From Flavobacterium sp. SUN046 (GTDB taxonomy: Bacteria; Bacteroidota; Bacteroidia; Flavobacteriales; Flavobacteriaceae): a stretch of 10,835 nucleotides of DNA. A program made the translations under genes and the position numbers. The notes under the pieces were generated by a model. The model was not told the origin of the DNA and searched no databases. It was given only the letters and a program-made list of their open reading frames with translations. Shown here one piece after another: positions 1 through 8,800 of the stretch (the first letter of the stretch is position 1; each line of letters opens with the position of its first letter). The stretch is taken from the NCBI RefSeq assembly GCF_028867965.1, contig NZ_JAPQNT010000022.1, positions 1-10,835 of the forward strand, read 5' to 3'.

Positions 1-89
1 AAGTAGGAGCGAGCTATCCGTCAGGAGTTTACAATGTAATTGTTACTCAAGGTGAGAATACCAAAACACTACGTGTTATAAAAAGATAG
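1..89 (+). CDS. C-terminal end of a T9SS-secreted protein (partial)
   Basis: Only the last 28 codons are present; the first complete codon begins at base 3 and the TAG stop is at 87-89. The tail contains YPSGVYNVIV, then TKTLRVIKR, which is the typical pattern of the type A T9SS C-terminal sorting domain (TIGR04183-like): a β-strand with Y-x-x-G-x-Y followed by a Lys/Arg-rich terminus. In that family the domain directs outer-membrane translocation and is then cleaved, with the protein released or attached to the cell surface. Nothing can be said about the passenger part, which lies upstream of the window. A strong terminator follows within 25 bases, so this gene is transcriptionally separate from the kinase gene. 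Confidence 0.85.
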   Translation, partial: VGASYPSGVYNVIVTQGENTKTLRVIKR

Positions 90-112
90 TTTTAAATAAA
101 AACTAAATAATT

Positions 113-145
113 AAACCCTTCTCGAGAAATTGAGAAGGGTTTTTT
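113..145 (+). terminator. Rho-independent terminator after the T9SS protein gene
   Basis: An 11-bp perfect stem pairs AAACCCTTCTC (113-123) with GAGAAGGGTTT (132-142). Two further weak pairs (G-T, A-T) would close a GAAA tetraloop at 126-129. The stem is followed by a T run that, with the stem end, gives TTTTTT at 140-145. It sits 24 bases after the stop codon of the upstream gene and is oriented to end that transcript. Confidence 0.9.
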
Positions 146-266
146 AGTAAAATTATGTAGTGTAAGCATCTTATTAATATTTTTTTATTTTTATTTGTAA
201 CATAAATTATTTTAACTACAAATTTTCACTACTTGATGTCGATTTTGAAAAATAAATTTTTAACTT
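146..266 (+). promoter_or_regulatory. Intergenic leader presumed to carry the promoter of the two-component operon
   Basis: This A+T-rich stretch between the terminator and the kinase start must hold the operon promoter if the terminator works. A TTTG at 194-197 could be a -33 element, but I find no good Bacteroidota -7 box (TAnnTTTG) at the right distance. No Shine-Dalgarno sequence precedes the ATG at 267; the bases before it are almost all A and T, as is usual in this phylum. GTAGTG at 157-162 and CACTAC at 227-232 form a distant inverted pair of unknown meaning. Confidence 0.3.
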
Positions 267-1985
267 ATGAGTAAGAAAATATATGTATTGTTATTTTGTT
301 TTTATTGCACTTTAGTTTTTTCACAAGACAATAAGTATCTTAATATAGGTATTAATTTTTATGATAAATCTGAAATTGATAGCTCGCTTTTTTATTTAAT
401 AAAATATAAAAAAGAGAAAAAACATCAAGACGATTCTTCAAATGCATTATTGAATTTATATTTAGGGAAGTCCTACAAAATAAAGCAGGATTTTCAAAAA
501 TCTTTTGAAAGCTTTGTTGTAGCTCAAGAACTATTTAAAAAAACAAAAAACTATGATAAACTAGCAGATACTTACGTCTCTATTGCTGAGTTTTTTAGAG
601 CTAAACACGACATTGGTTATTCTGATAGATATTTAAAATTAGCAAAAGCATTAATCGATACTAAAAAAATTTCAGATCAAGTGACTGCTTATTATTGGAA
701 CAGGAAAGCGTCAATATGCATTAGTATAAATGATGACTATTTAGGATCTATTGAATGCTCTAAAAAAGTAATTAACATTGCTCAAAAAATTAAAAATAAA
801 GATCTTGAAGCTTCATCATTGAATGAAATTGGATATGCTTACGAAAACTTAAAAGATTCAATTGCAGAAAAATACTATAAAGAATCTTTAAGAATTTATA
901 CTTCAATAAATGATAAAGTTTACAGTGTTAATGTAATAAATAATATCGTTAGATTATATGCAAAAAAAAATCAAATTGAAAAAGCAAAAAATTACATTGA
1001 TATAGGATATAAAATGGCAGTAGAAAATAAACTAAATACAAATTTTAGAGATTTTTATCAAGCTTATTATCTTTATTACGAAAAAATTGGCAACTATAAA
1101 AAAGCACTTTTTTATCATATTGAATCACGCAAACTTGAAAAAGAAGAATTTATAAATAATTGGAATAAACAAATTATTGATTCGGAACGTAAGTATGAAT
1201 CAAGTAAAAAAAATAAACAAATAGAATTTGATAGAATAAGTTTGTTAAACCAAAAAAATCAATTAAAAAAATCAAAACAATTAATTTTAGCATCAACTAT
1301 ACTATTGTTAATTTTATTAATTTCAATTTTAGTTATTATTTATTTTTATAGAAAGACAAATAAAACCAATGAAAAACTTAAATTTTTATCAGAACAAAAT
1401 GAGTTTTTATTAAGCGAAGCAAATCATCGAATTAATAATAATTTGCAATTAGTTGTCATACTTATTTCAAATCAATTGCGAAAACTTCCTGAAAATGAAA
1501 GTCAAGAAATAAAAAAAATACTTACTAAAGTTAATTCAATTGCAACATTACACAAACATTTATATCAATCAAAAGACAAAAGAAACATTGACAGTTATAA
1601 ATATTTGAATGATATTAAAATTAGTTTTTTTGATTTATTCAATGAAAACAAAATTGTGACTAACTTTGCTATTGAATCAATTGAAATACCAACAGATGCC
1701 GCAATGTATTTAGGGCTTTTGTTGACTGAATTATGCATAAATTCACTTAAATATGCTTTCAAAAATCAAGAACATAAAGAGATTAATTTTAGTTTGAAAT
1801 TAGAAAATGAACTGCTATGTTTTAGTTACACAGATAATGGAACTGTAATTTTAGACAAACAAATTAAACCTAAACTAATAGATAAATTGTGTCGACAACT
1901 TAAAATAAAGTATGTCATTAATGTTGATAAAGGATTTTCTTTTTCTTTTAAAAAACAATTTAATCAATTAATAATTAAACATTAA
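267..1985 (+). CDS. TPR-containing membrane sensor histidine kinase (HisKA_2-type)
   Basis: A membrane kinase of 572 residues. A hydrophobic signal peptide (about 1-20, ending VFSQ) supports the ATG at 267. Residues about 22-290 are helical and tetratricopeptide-like (for example YLGKSYKIKQDFQKSFE, LNEIGYAYENLKDS), so the sensor is probably periplasmic. A charged coiled-coil-like stretch (about 290-337) precedes one transmembrane segment at 339-361. The cytoplasmic part has the phospho-acceptor box E-A-N-H387-R-I-N-N-N-L-Q, the form seen in the HisKA_2 family, and an N-box T-E-L-C-I-N492-S-L-K-Y-A-F of the HATPase fold. D523-N-G525 marks the G1 region, but the second glycine and the usual GLGL G2 box are not recognisable, so ATP-lid chemistry may be altered. 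The stop codon directly abuts the response regulator ATG, implying one operon, translational coupling and a cognate pair. The stimulus is unknown. Confidence 0.9.
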   Translation: MSKKIYVLLFCFYCTLVFSQDNKYLNIGINFYDKSEIDSSLFYLIKYKKEKKHQDDSSNALLNLYLGKSYKIKQDFQKSFESFVVAQELFKKTKNYDKLADTYVSIAEFFRAKHDIGYSDRYLKLAKALIDTKKISDQVTAYYWNRKASICISINDDYLGSIECSKKVINIAQKIKNKDLEASSLNEIGYAYENLKDSIAEKYYKESLRIYTSINDKVYSVNVINNIVRLYAKKNQIEKAKNYIDIGYKMAVENKLNTNFRDFYQAYYLYYEKIGNYKKALFYHIESRKLEKEEFINNWNKQIIDSERKYESSKKNKQIEFDRISLLNQKNQLKKSKQLILASTILLLILLISILVIIYFYRKTNKTNEKLKFLSEQNEFLLSEANHRINNNLQLVVILISNQLRKLPENESQEIKKILTKVNSIATLHKHLYQSKDKRNIDSYKYLNDIKISFFDLFNENKIVTNFAIESIEIPTDAAMYLGLLLTELCINSLKYAFKNQEHKEINFSLKLENELLCFSYTDNGTVILDKQIKPKLIDKLCRQLKIKYVINVDKGFSFSFKKQFNQLIIKH

Positions 1986-2645
1986 ATGAATTTTAACCCT
2001 AAGATTTTAATTGTTGAAGACGAAGTTTTAATTGCTGAATACATTAAAGAGTTATTGCAGGATTATAATTTTAATGAAGTCGAAATGACTCATACTAATG
2101 AAGATGCAATTGATGCTATGAATCAATTTAATCCTGATGTTATTTTAATGGACATCAATTTGAATGGTATAAATTCCGGAATTGAATTGTCCAGTCAAAA
2201 AAATAAAAATGGCTCAATAATATTTTTAACTGGCCAGTATGATGCTGTTTTAATGAGTAAAGCTATAGAAACTAATCCGCAATCTTATCTAACAAAACCC
2301 ATCAAGCAAAACGATTTGTTTGCCGCAATACAATTAGCAATTTTAAAAACCCAAGTAAAATCAATCACAATTCAAGATGGTTACGAATCGATTAAACTAA
2401 TGCTAGATACTATTTTGTATATAAAAAGTGATAGCAACTATATTGATATTTATACTACAACTAAAAAGTACAGTATCCGTATGTCTTTAGATACTTTTCT
2501 TAATGAAAGTAAAGATCCAAATTTCATTAGAGTACACAAATCTTATATTATTAATAAATCAAAAATTACTAAAATTAATACCACAACTGCTTTTATAGAT
2601 TTAGAAGAAATACCTATTTCTAGAAATTTAAAGTTTAAAATTTAA
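1986..2645 (+). CDS. LytTR-family response regulator
   Basis: A 219-residue two-domain regulator. The receiver domain (about 5-120) has the acidic pair E11-D12, phospho-acceptor D56 in V-I-L-M-D-I-N-L, the switch Thr T82 in F-L-T-G, and conserved K104-P105 in Y-L-T-K-P. The C-terminal part (about 135-219) reads as a LytTR DNA-binding domain: ILYIKSDSNYIDIYT, then FIRVHKSYIINKSKI and a terminal PISRNLKFKI. LytTR regulators bind pairs of short direct repeats about two helical turns apart. The ATG immediately follows the kinase TAA with no gap, so expression is probably coupled and the kinase is its likely phosphodonor. Targets cannot be read directly, but the adhesin gene 252 bases downstream carries candidate sites. 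The length is normal for the family. Confidence 0.93.
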   Translation: MNFNPKILIVEDEVLIAEYIKELLQDYNFNEVEMTHTNEDAIDAMNQFNPDVILMDINLNGINSGIELSSQKNKNGSIIFLTGQYDAVLMSKAIETNPQSYLTKPIKQNDLFAAIQLAILKTQVKSITIQDGYESIKLMLDTILYIKSDSNYIDIYTTTKKYSIRMSLDTFLNESKDPNFIRVHKSYIINKSKITKINTTTAFIDLEEIPISRNLKFKI

Positions 2646-2662
2646 GGAACTACTATCATTCT

Positions 2663-2687
2663 TAAGAAATACATTTCTTATTCTTTT
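2663..2687 (+). terminator. Possible weak terminator after the two-component operon
   Basis: A 7-bp A+T-rich stem, TAAGAAA (2663-2669) with TTTCTTA (2674-2680), has a 4-base loop and is followed by TTCTTTT. It lies 18 bases after the regulator stop. The stem holds only one G-C pair, so termination may be partial and read-through into the adhesin gene is possible. Confidence 0.35.
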
Positions 2688-2798
2688 GACATATTTTTTT
2701 TAGCTTTTATCAAAATTAGTTAAAGTATAAATGTCATTTAATTTCTACGTATAAAACCTATTTTTTTTAACAAAAAGCGCACTTAATCGGATAAATTT

Positions 2799-2829
2799 AC
2801 CGTTCACATACAAAAAACTGCAATTCACA
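2799..2829 (+). promoter_or_regulatory. Direct repeats 21 bp apart, candidate LytTR operator
   Basis: TTCACA occurs at 2803-2808 and again at 2824-2829, exactly 21 bp apart, so both copies face the same side of the helix. The upstream copy with its flank, ACCGTTCAC (2799-2807), fits the general LytTR half-site pattern ([TA][AC][CA]GTTN[AG][TG]) at all but the last position. The downstream copy is weaker and lacks the G before TT. The position about 70-100 bases before the adhesin start, just downstream of a LytTR regulator gene, makes an operator plausible. This is inferred from spacing and partial consensus only. Confidence 0.28.
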
Positions 2830-2860
2830 CCTTTTTTTTTAACAAATCAATGTGCAGAAG

Positions 2861-2868
2861 TAATTTCG
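2861..2868 (+). promoter_or_regulatory. Weak -7-like promoter element before the adhesin gene
   Basis: TAATTTCG differs by one base from the Bacteroidota -7 consensus TAnnTTTG and lies 30 bases before the ATG. No TTG/TTTG -33 box is found at the expected distance; a run of nine T (2832-2840) occupies that place. This may be an activator-dependent promoter or a chance match in A+T-rich DNA. Confidence 0.22.
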
Positions 2869-2897
2869 TTTCATAAACAACTAAAATTCCAAATTTT

Positions 2898-5800
2898 ATG
2901 AAACTAAAATTTTACTTTATTATTCTATTTGTATTTTATCATGTCCTGTCTTTTGGACAAGCTGGAACAAATTTGGATTTTGATGGCGTCAATGATGCGG
3001 TATTAGTAAACAGCAGTTCTGTTTCAACTAGTTTAACAAATTCAACTCTTTTAACTGTAGAAGCCTGGGTAAAACCAAATGCAAATACAGGTTCAAGAAG
3101 TATTGTGTCGAATCATCAAGGTGGTACTCAATTTTGTTTAAAAGCTGTTAATGATACTTATCAAATATTTATTGGCTTTGGATCTTTTTCAGTTCAATCA
3201 CCAGCCAACTCCTTAGTTGTTGGTACTTGGCAGCATGTTGCTGGAGTATTTAATGGTAGCAGTTTAAGTATATATATAAATGGAGTTTTAGCAGGTACTG
3301 CTGCTGCTTCTTATGTTTTGCCTAGTTCTACAAATCCTATTATGATTGGTTATAATGGTTTTGGAGAATATTTTAATGGAAGTATAGATGAGGTTAGAGT
3401 ATGGAAAGCAGTATTGACAGCCGACGATATTTCAAGAAGAAGATTTTGTGAATTAAACGGAAATGAATCTGGGTTATTAGCATATTACAAATTCAATCAA
3501 GGAGTTAATGCAGCTAACAATAGTGGTGTAACTTCTTTACCAAATAGTACAGCAACTTCGGGTTTAAATGGAACTCTAAGTAATTTTGCGTTAACTGGAT
3601 CAACATCAAACTGGTTATCAGGTTCACCTGTAGCAACAGGAAGTATAGTACCATCAGCACCAACGGCAACAGCTCAATCACTTTGTTCAGGTACAACGGT
3701 TTCCAATTTAACAGCAACTGGAACTGGTGGAACACTAAAATGGTACAATGTTTCAACTGGCGGCGCGTCTTTAGTTTCAACAACGGCTTTAACAACAGGA
3801 ACGTATTATGTTTCTGAAACTAATGCTAATGGTTGTGAGAGTACAAGAACATCTGCAGCAATTACTATTAATTCACTTCCAACTGCTCCAACTGCATCGG
3901 CACAATCCTTTTGCGGAAGTGCGACAGTTGCCAATTTAACAGCAACTGGAACTGGCGGAACAATAAAATGGTACAATGTTTCAACTGGCGGAACAGCTTT
4001 AGTTTCAACAACGGTTTTAGCAACCGCAACTTATTACGTTACTGAAACTAATGGTAATGGTTGCGAGAGTACAAGAAGATTTGTGGCAGTTACAATTAAT
4101 TCAATTCCAACTGCACCAACAGCAACAACTACTATTTCTTATGCACAAGGAGCAACAGCAGTTGCTTTAACAGCTTCTGGAACTAATTTATTGTGGTATA
4201 CAACAGCAACTGGAGGAACAGGAAATGCAACAGCGCCAACTCCAAGTACAGCAACTCTAGGAACTACTTCTTATTGGGTCTCACAAACAGTTACAAGTTG
4301 TGAAAGTACAAGAACTCAAATTAATGTAGTTACAGCATTGCCAGCAACACATTTAAATTTTGATGGAGTTAATGATGTCATAAATATTCCAGCAACTACA
4401 ATAAATAATTTATCACAAGGAACTATTGAAACATGGATTTATTTGAATTCTGCGAACGAAGAAGTGATCTGTGCTAAACAACACGATGGAGTAAATTCAT
4501 TTGCAGTTTTTTCTGTTGGATGTTTTGCGTCAAATGGTGGAACATTTACATCAGGTGTAGCTGGGAAATTGTATTTTCATGTTAAAAATGGAATCACAAA
4601 TTTGCAAAGCAACACTAATTTATCGACCGGACAATGGTATCATGTAGCAGTAACATTTAGTACTACTCAAGCAATAATGTATATTGATGGCGTATTGCAA
4701 AACACGTACGCAGGAGATTATAGCATGCCAAATGATTTAGCAGTTACATCAACAACTTTAGGTGGTTGGCCAGGTAGTGGTGGCGGAAGATACCTAAATG
4801 GAGCTATCGAAGATTTTAGAATTTGGAATACAGCTTTAAATAATACAGATATATCAAGTAGAAGATTTTGTGAATTAAATGGAAATGAGTCAGGATTATT
4901 TGCTTACTATAAGTTCAATCAAGGATTAAATGCTGTTGATAACACTAGTGTAACTTCTTTAATAAACAGCACGGCTACATCAGGTTTAAACGGAACGTTA
5001 GCGAATTTTACATTAACAGGAACAACATCCAACTGGTTATCTGGTTCGCCTGTAACAACAGGAAGTTTTGTGCCAGCAGCTCCAATAGCATCCGCACAAT
5101 CATTTTGTGGAAGCACAACAGTTGCCAACTTAATTGCAACAGGAACTGGCGGAACAATAAAATGGTACAATGTTTCAACCGGCGGAACAGCTTTAGTTAC
5201 AACAACGACTTTAGCAACAGGAACTTATTATGTTACACAAACTAATGCAAGTGGTTGTGAAAGCTCAAGAACATCAGTTGCAGTTACTATTAATGCAATC
5301 CCATCAGCACCAACAGCATCGGCACAATCATTTTGCGGAAGCGCAACAGTTGCTAATTTAACCGCAACAGGATCTGGCGGAACAATAAAATGGTACAATG
5401 TGTCAACTGGCGGAACAGCTTTAGTTGCAACAACAGCTTTAGCAACAGCAACTTATTATGTTTCAGAAACTACTGCAAGTAATTGCGAAAGTACAAGAAC
5501 GTCAGTTGCAGTTACAATTAATGCAATTCCAACTTCTCCAACAGCATCAGCACAAGCATTTTGCGGAAGTGCAACAGTTGCTAATTTAACCGCAACAGGA
5601 ACTAGCGGAACAATAAAATGGTACAATGTGTCAACTGGCGGAACAGCTTTAGTTTCAACAACAGCTCTAGCAACAGGAACTTATTATGTTACAGAAACTA
5701 GTGCAAGTAGTTGTGAAAGTACAAGAAGATCTGTAGCAGTTACAGTTAATACAATTCCAACTGCTCCAACAGCATCAGCACAATCATTTTGCGGAAGTAC

Positions 5801-8800
5801 AACAGTTGCTAACTTAACTGCAACAGGAACTGGCGGAACAATAAAATGGTACAACGTTGCAACTGGCGGAACAGCTTTAGTTTCAACAACAGCCTTATTA
5901 ACAGGAACTTATTATGTTACAGAAACTAATGCTAGTAGTTGTGAAAGTACAAGAAGATCTGTAGCAGTTACAATTAATACAATACCAACTGCTCCAACTG
6001 CAACAACTACAATTTCTTATGCGCAAGGTGCAACTGCAACTGCTTTAACTGCTTCAGGAAGTAATTTATTGTGGTACACAACAGCAACTGGAGGAACAGG
6101 AACTTCAACTGCTCCAACTCCAAGTACTGCAACTATAGGAACTACTTCGTATTGGGTTTCACAAACAGTTACCAATTGTGAAAGTGCAAGAACTCAAATT
6201 AATGTAGTTGTAGCATTACCAGCAACTCATTTAAATTTTGATGGTTCAGATGATTATGCTTCAAGCACTATATCTAATCTGCCATTTGGAAATTCTCCAA
6301 GAACTATAGAAACTTGGGTTAAAACAAATACTAATTCTGGTGGAACTATTGTAAATTATGGTAATCAAACTTTCAATCAAAGATTTGGAATTTTAAATGT
6401 AAGTTCGGGACTTTACATAGTAGGAGAAAATAATGATTTTGATACAGGATATACAATTAATGATAACAATTGGCATCATATAGCAGTAACATTTGATGGA
6501 TCAAATTTATTAGTCTATGTTGATGGTGTAGTTGTTGCAACTACAACAAAATCATACAATACAACAGGTTCACTTTTTAGTGTTGGTGGTACATTTAGAA
6601 GTTCTTTTTGGGGTGAATTTTATCAAGGAAATTTAGATGATGTTAGAATTTGGAATGTCGCTAGAACAGCAACACAAATCAATGCTAGTAAAAATTGTGA
6701 ATTACAAGGCAACGAAACAGGTTTAGTCGCCTATTACAAATTCAACCAAGGAGTAAATGCTGTAAATAATTCAGGTGTTACAACCTTAAACGGAGCAACA
6801 GCTACACCAAATAACGCCACATTAACCAATTTTGCTTTAACAGGAGCAACATCTAACTGGTTAGCTGGATCACCAATTATAACAGGAATAGCCGTGCCTT
6901 CTGCACCAACAGCTTCTGCGCAAGCATTTTGTGGAAGTGTAACAGTTTCCAGTTTAACTGCAACAGGAACTGGCGGAACAATAAAATGGTACAATGTAGC
7001 AACAGCTGGAACGGCTTTAGTTTCAACAACTGCATTAGCAACAGGAACGTATTATGTTACTGAAACCAATGCTAATGGTTGTGAGAGTACAAGAACATCA
7101 GTAGGAGTTACAATAAATGCAATTCCATCAGCACCAACAGCATCGGCACAAGCATTTTGTGGAAGTGCAACAGTTGCTAATTTAACAGCAACAGGAACTG
7201 GAGGTTCAATAAAATGGTATAATGTTGCAACTGGTGGAACAGCTTTAGTTGCAACAACTGCATTAGCATCTGGAACTTATTATGTTTCACAAACTAGCGT
7301 TGCTAATTGCGAAAGTACAAGAACATCAGTTGTGGTTACTATCAATTCAATTCCAACAGCACCAACTTCATCAGCACAATCATTTTGCGGAAGTGCAACA
7401 GTTGCTAACTTAACAGCAACAGGAACTGGCGGAACAATAAAATGGTACAATGTGTCAACAGGTGGAACGGCTTTAGTTGCAACAACTGTATTAGCATCTG
7501 GAACGTATTATGTTTCACAAACTAGTGTTGCTAATTGCGAAAGTAATAGAACATCAGTAGCAATTACAATTAACACAATTCCATCAGCACCAACAGCATC
7601 AGCACAATCATTTTGCGGAAGCGCAACAGTTGCTAACTTAACAGCAACAGGAACTGGCGGAACAATAAAATGGTATAATGTGTCAACAGGAGGAACGGCT
7701 TTAGTTTCAACAACTGTATTAGCAACTGGAACTTATTATGTTTCACAAACTAGTGTAGCTAATTGCGAAAGCACGAGAACATCAGTAGCAATTACAATTA
7801 ATTCAATTCCAACTGCTCCAACAGCATCAGCACAATCATTTTGTGGAAGCTCAACAGTTGCCAATTTAACTGCTACAGGAACAGGCGGAACAATAAAATG
7901 GTACAATGTGTCAACTGGTGGAACAGCTTTGATTTCAACAACTGCATTAGCAACAGGAACGTATTATGTTTCAGAAACACTTAATGGATGTGAAGGACCA
8001 AGAACGTCAGTTGTTGTAACAGTAACTCCATTACCAATTGTAGTTGTTAGTGCTAATCAAGTAGTTTGTAACAATTTGTCTACAACTGCAACCCAATTTA
8101 CAACTACAGCTTCAGGAATAGTATGTGCCACGGCACCTGAAAATGATTATCTGGTTTTAACTGCACCAGCAGGTAAGGTTTTTACATCAGTTCTATTTGC
8201 TAGTTATGGAACTCCAAACGGAGTTTGTAATAACTATACTTTTGGTGATTGTCATGCTTCAAATAGTTTAGCAATTGTTTCAGGATTAATTATTGGCCAA
8301 AACAGTGTTCCTATTCTGGCAACGAATGATACTTTCGGTGATCCTTGTGGTGGAACTGTAAAGCGTTTGTACGTTGAAGCAGCTTATGGCAATACCGGTA
8401 CAATTAACTGGACAAATGATACACCATCTATTGGTTTAGCAGCAAGCGGAACGGGAAATATTCCTTCTTTTACTGCTGTAAATAATGGTACAACGCCTAT
8501 TGTAGCAACATTATCAGTTACTTTTACGTCAAATGATTGTACCAGTTTGCCTGTTCCTTACACCATAACTGTTAATCCAACATCAACAACAAACGAAATA
8601 GTAACAGCTTGTGATTCATATACATGGTTAGAAAATGGAATGGTTTATACAACAAGCGGTGTTTACACCAATACAACGACAAATTCTTTTGATTGTTCCA
8701 ATGTGGCTACGTTGAATTTAACTATCAACAACAGTTCTACAACAAACGAAACAGTAACAGCTTGTGATTCGTACACATGGTTAGAAAACGGAGCAGTTTA

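Noticed and set aside
157..232. Inverted pair GTAGTG / CACTAC before the kinase gene
   Set aside because: Only six exact bases per arm with about 64 bases between; such pairs are expected by chance and no further structure supports them.
2646..2897. Possible small gene or ncRNA between the regulator and the adhesin
   Set aside because: No convincing short reading frame or strong conserved-looking fold was seen; stops are frequent in all frames and the only hairpin is weak and A+T-rich.
3514..3795. Open frame of 93 codons on the - strand
   Set aside because: It lies wholly inside the adhesin gene and is antisense to the linker and Ig-like repeats. Its existence follows from the codon bias of the repeats, and its product shows no recognisable domain.
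4919..5170. Open frame of 83 codons on the - strand
   Set aside because: Antisense shadow of the LamG 2 linker and first Ig unit. A near-copy starting with the same [12 protein letters not shown] appears at the equivalent place of the next module (6734-6994), because the + strand repeats there.
6734..6994. Open frame of 86 codons on the - strand
   Set aside because: Antisense shadow of the LamG 3 linker and Ig unit. Its similarity to the 4919-5170 frame is explained by duplication of the coding strand, not by a gene family.
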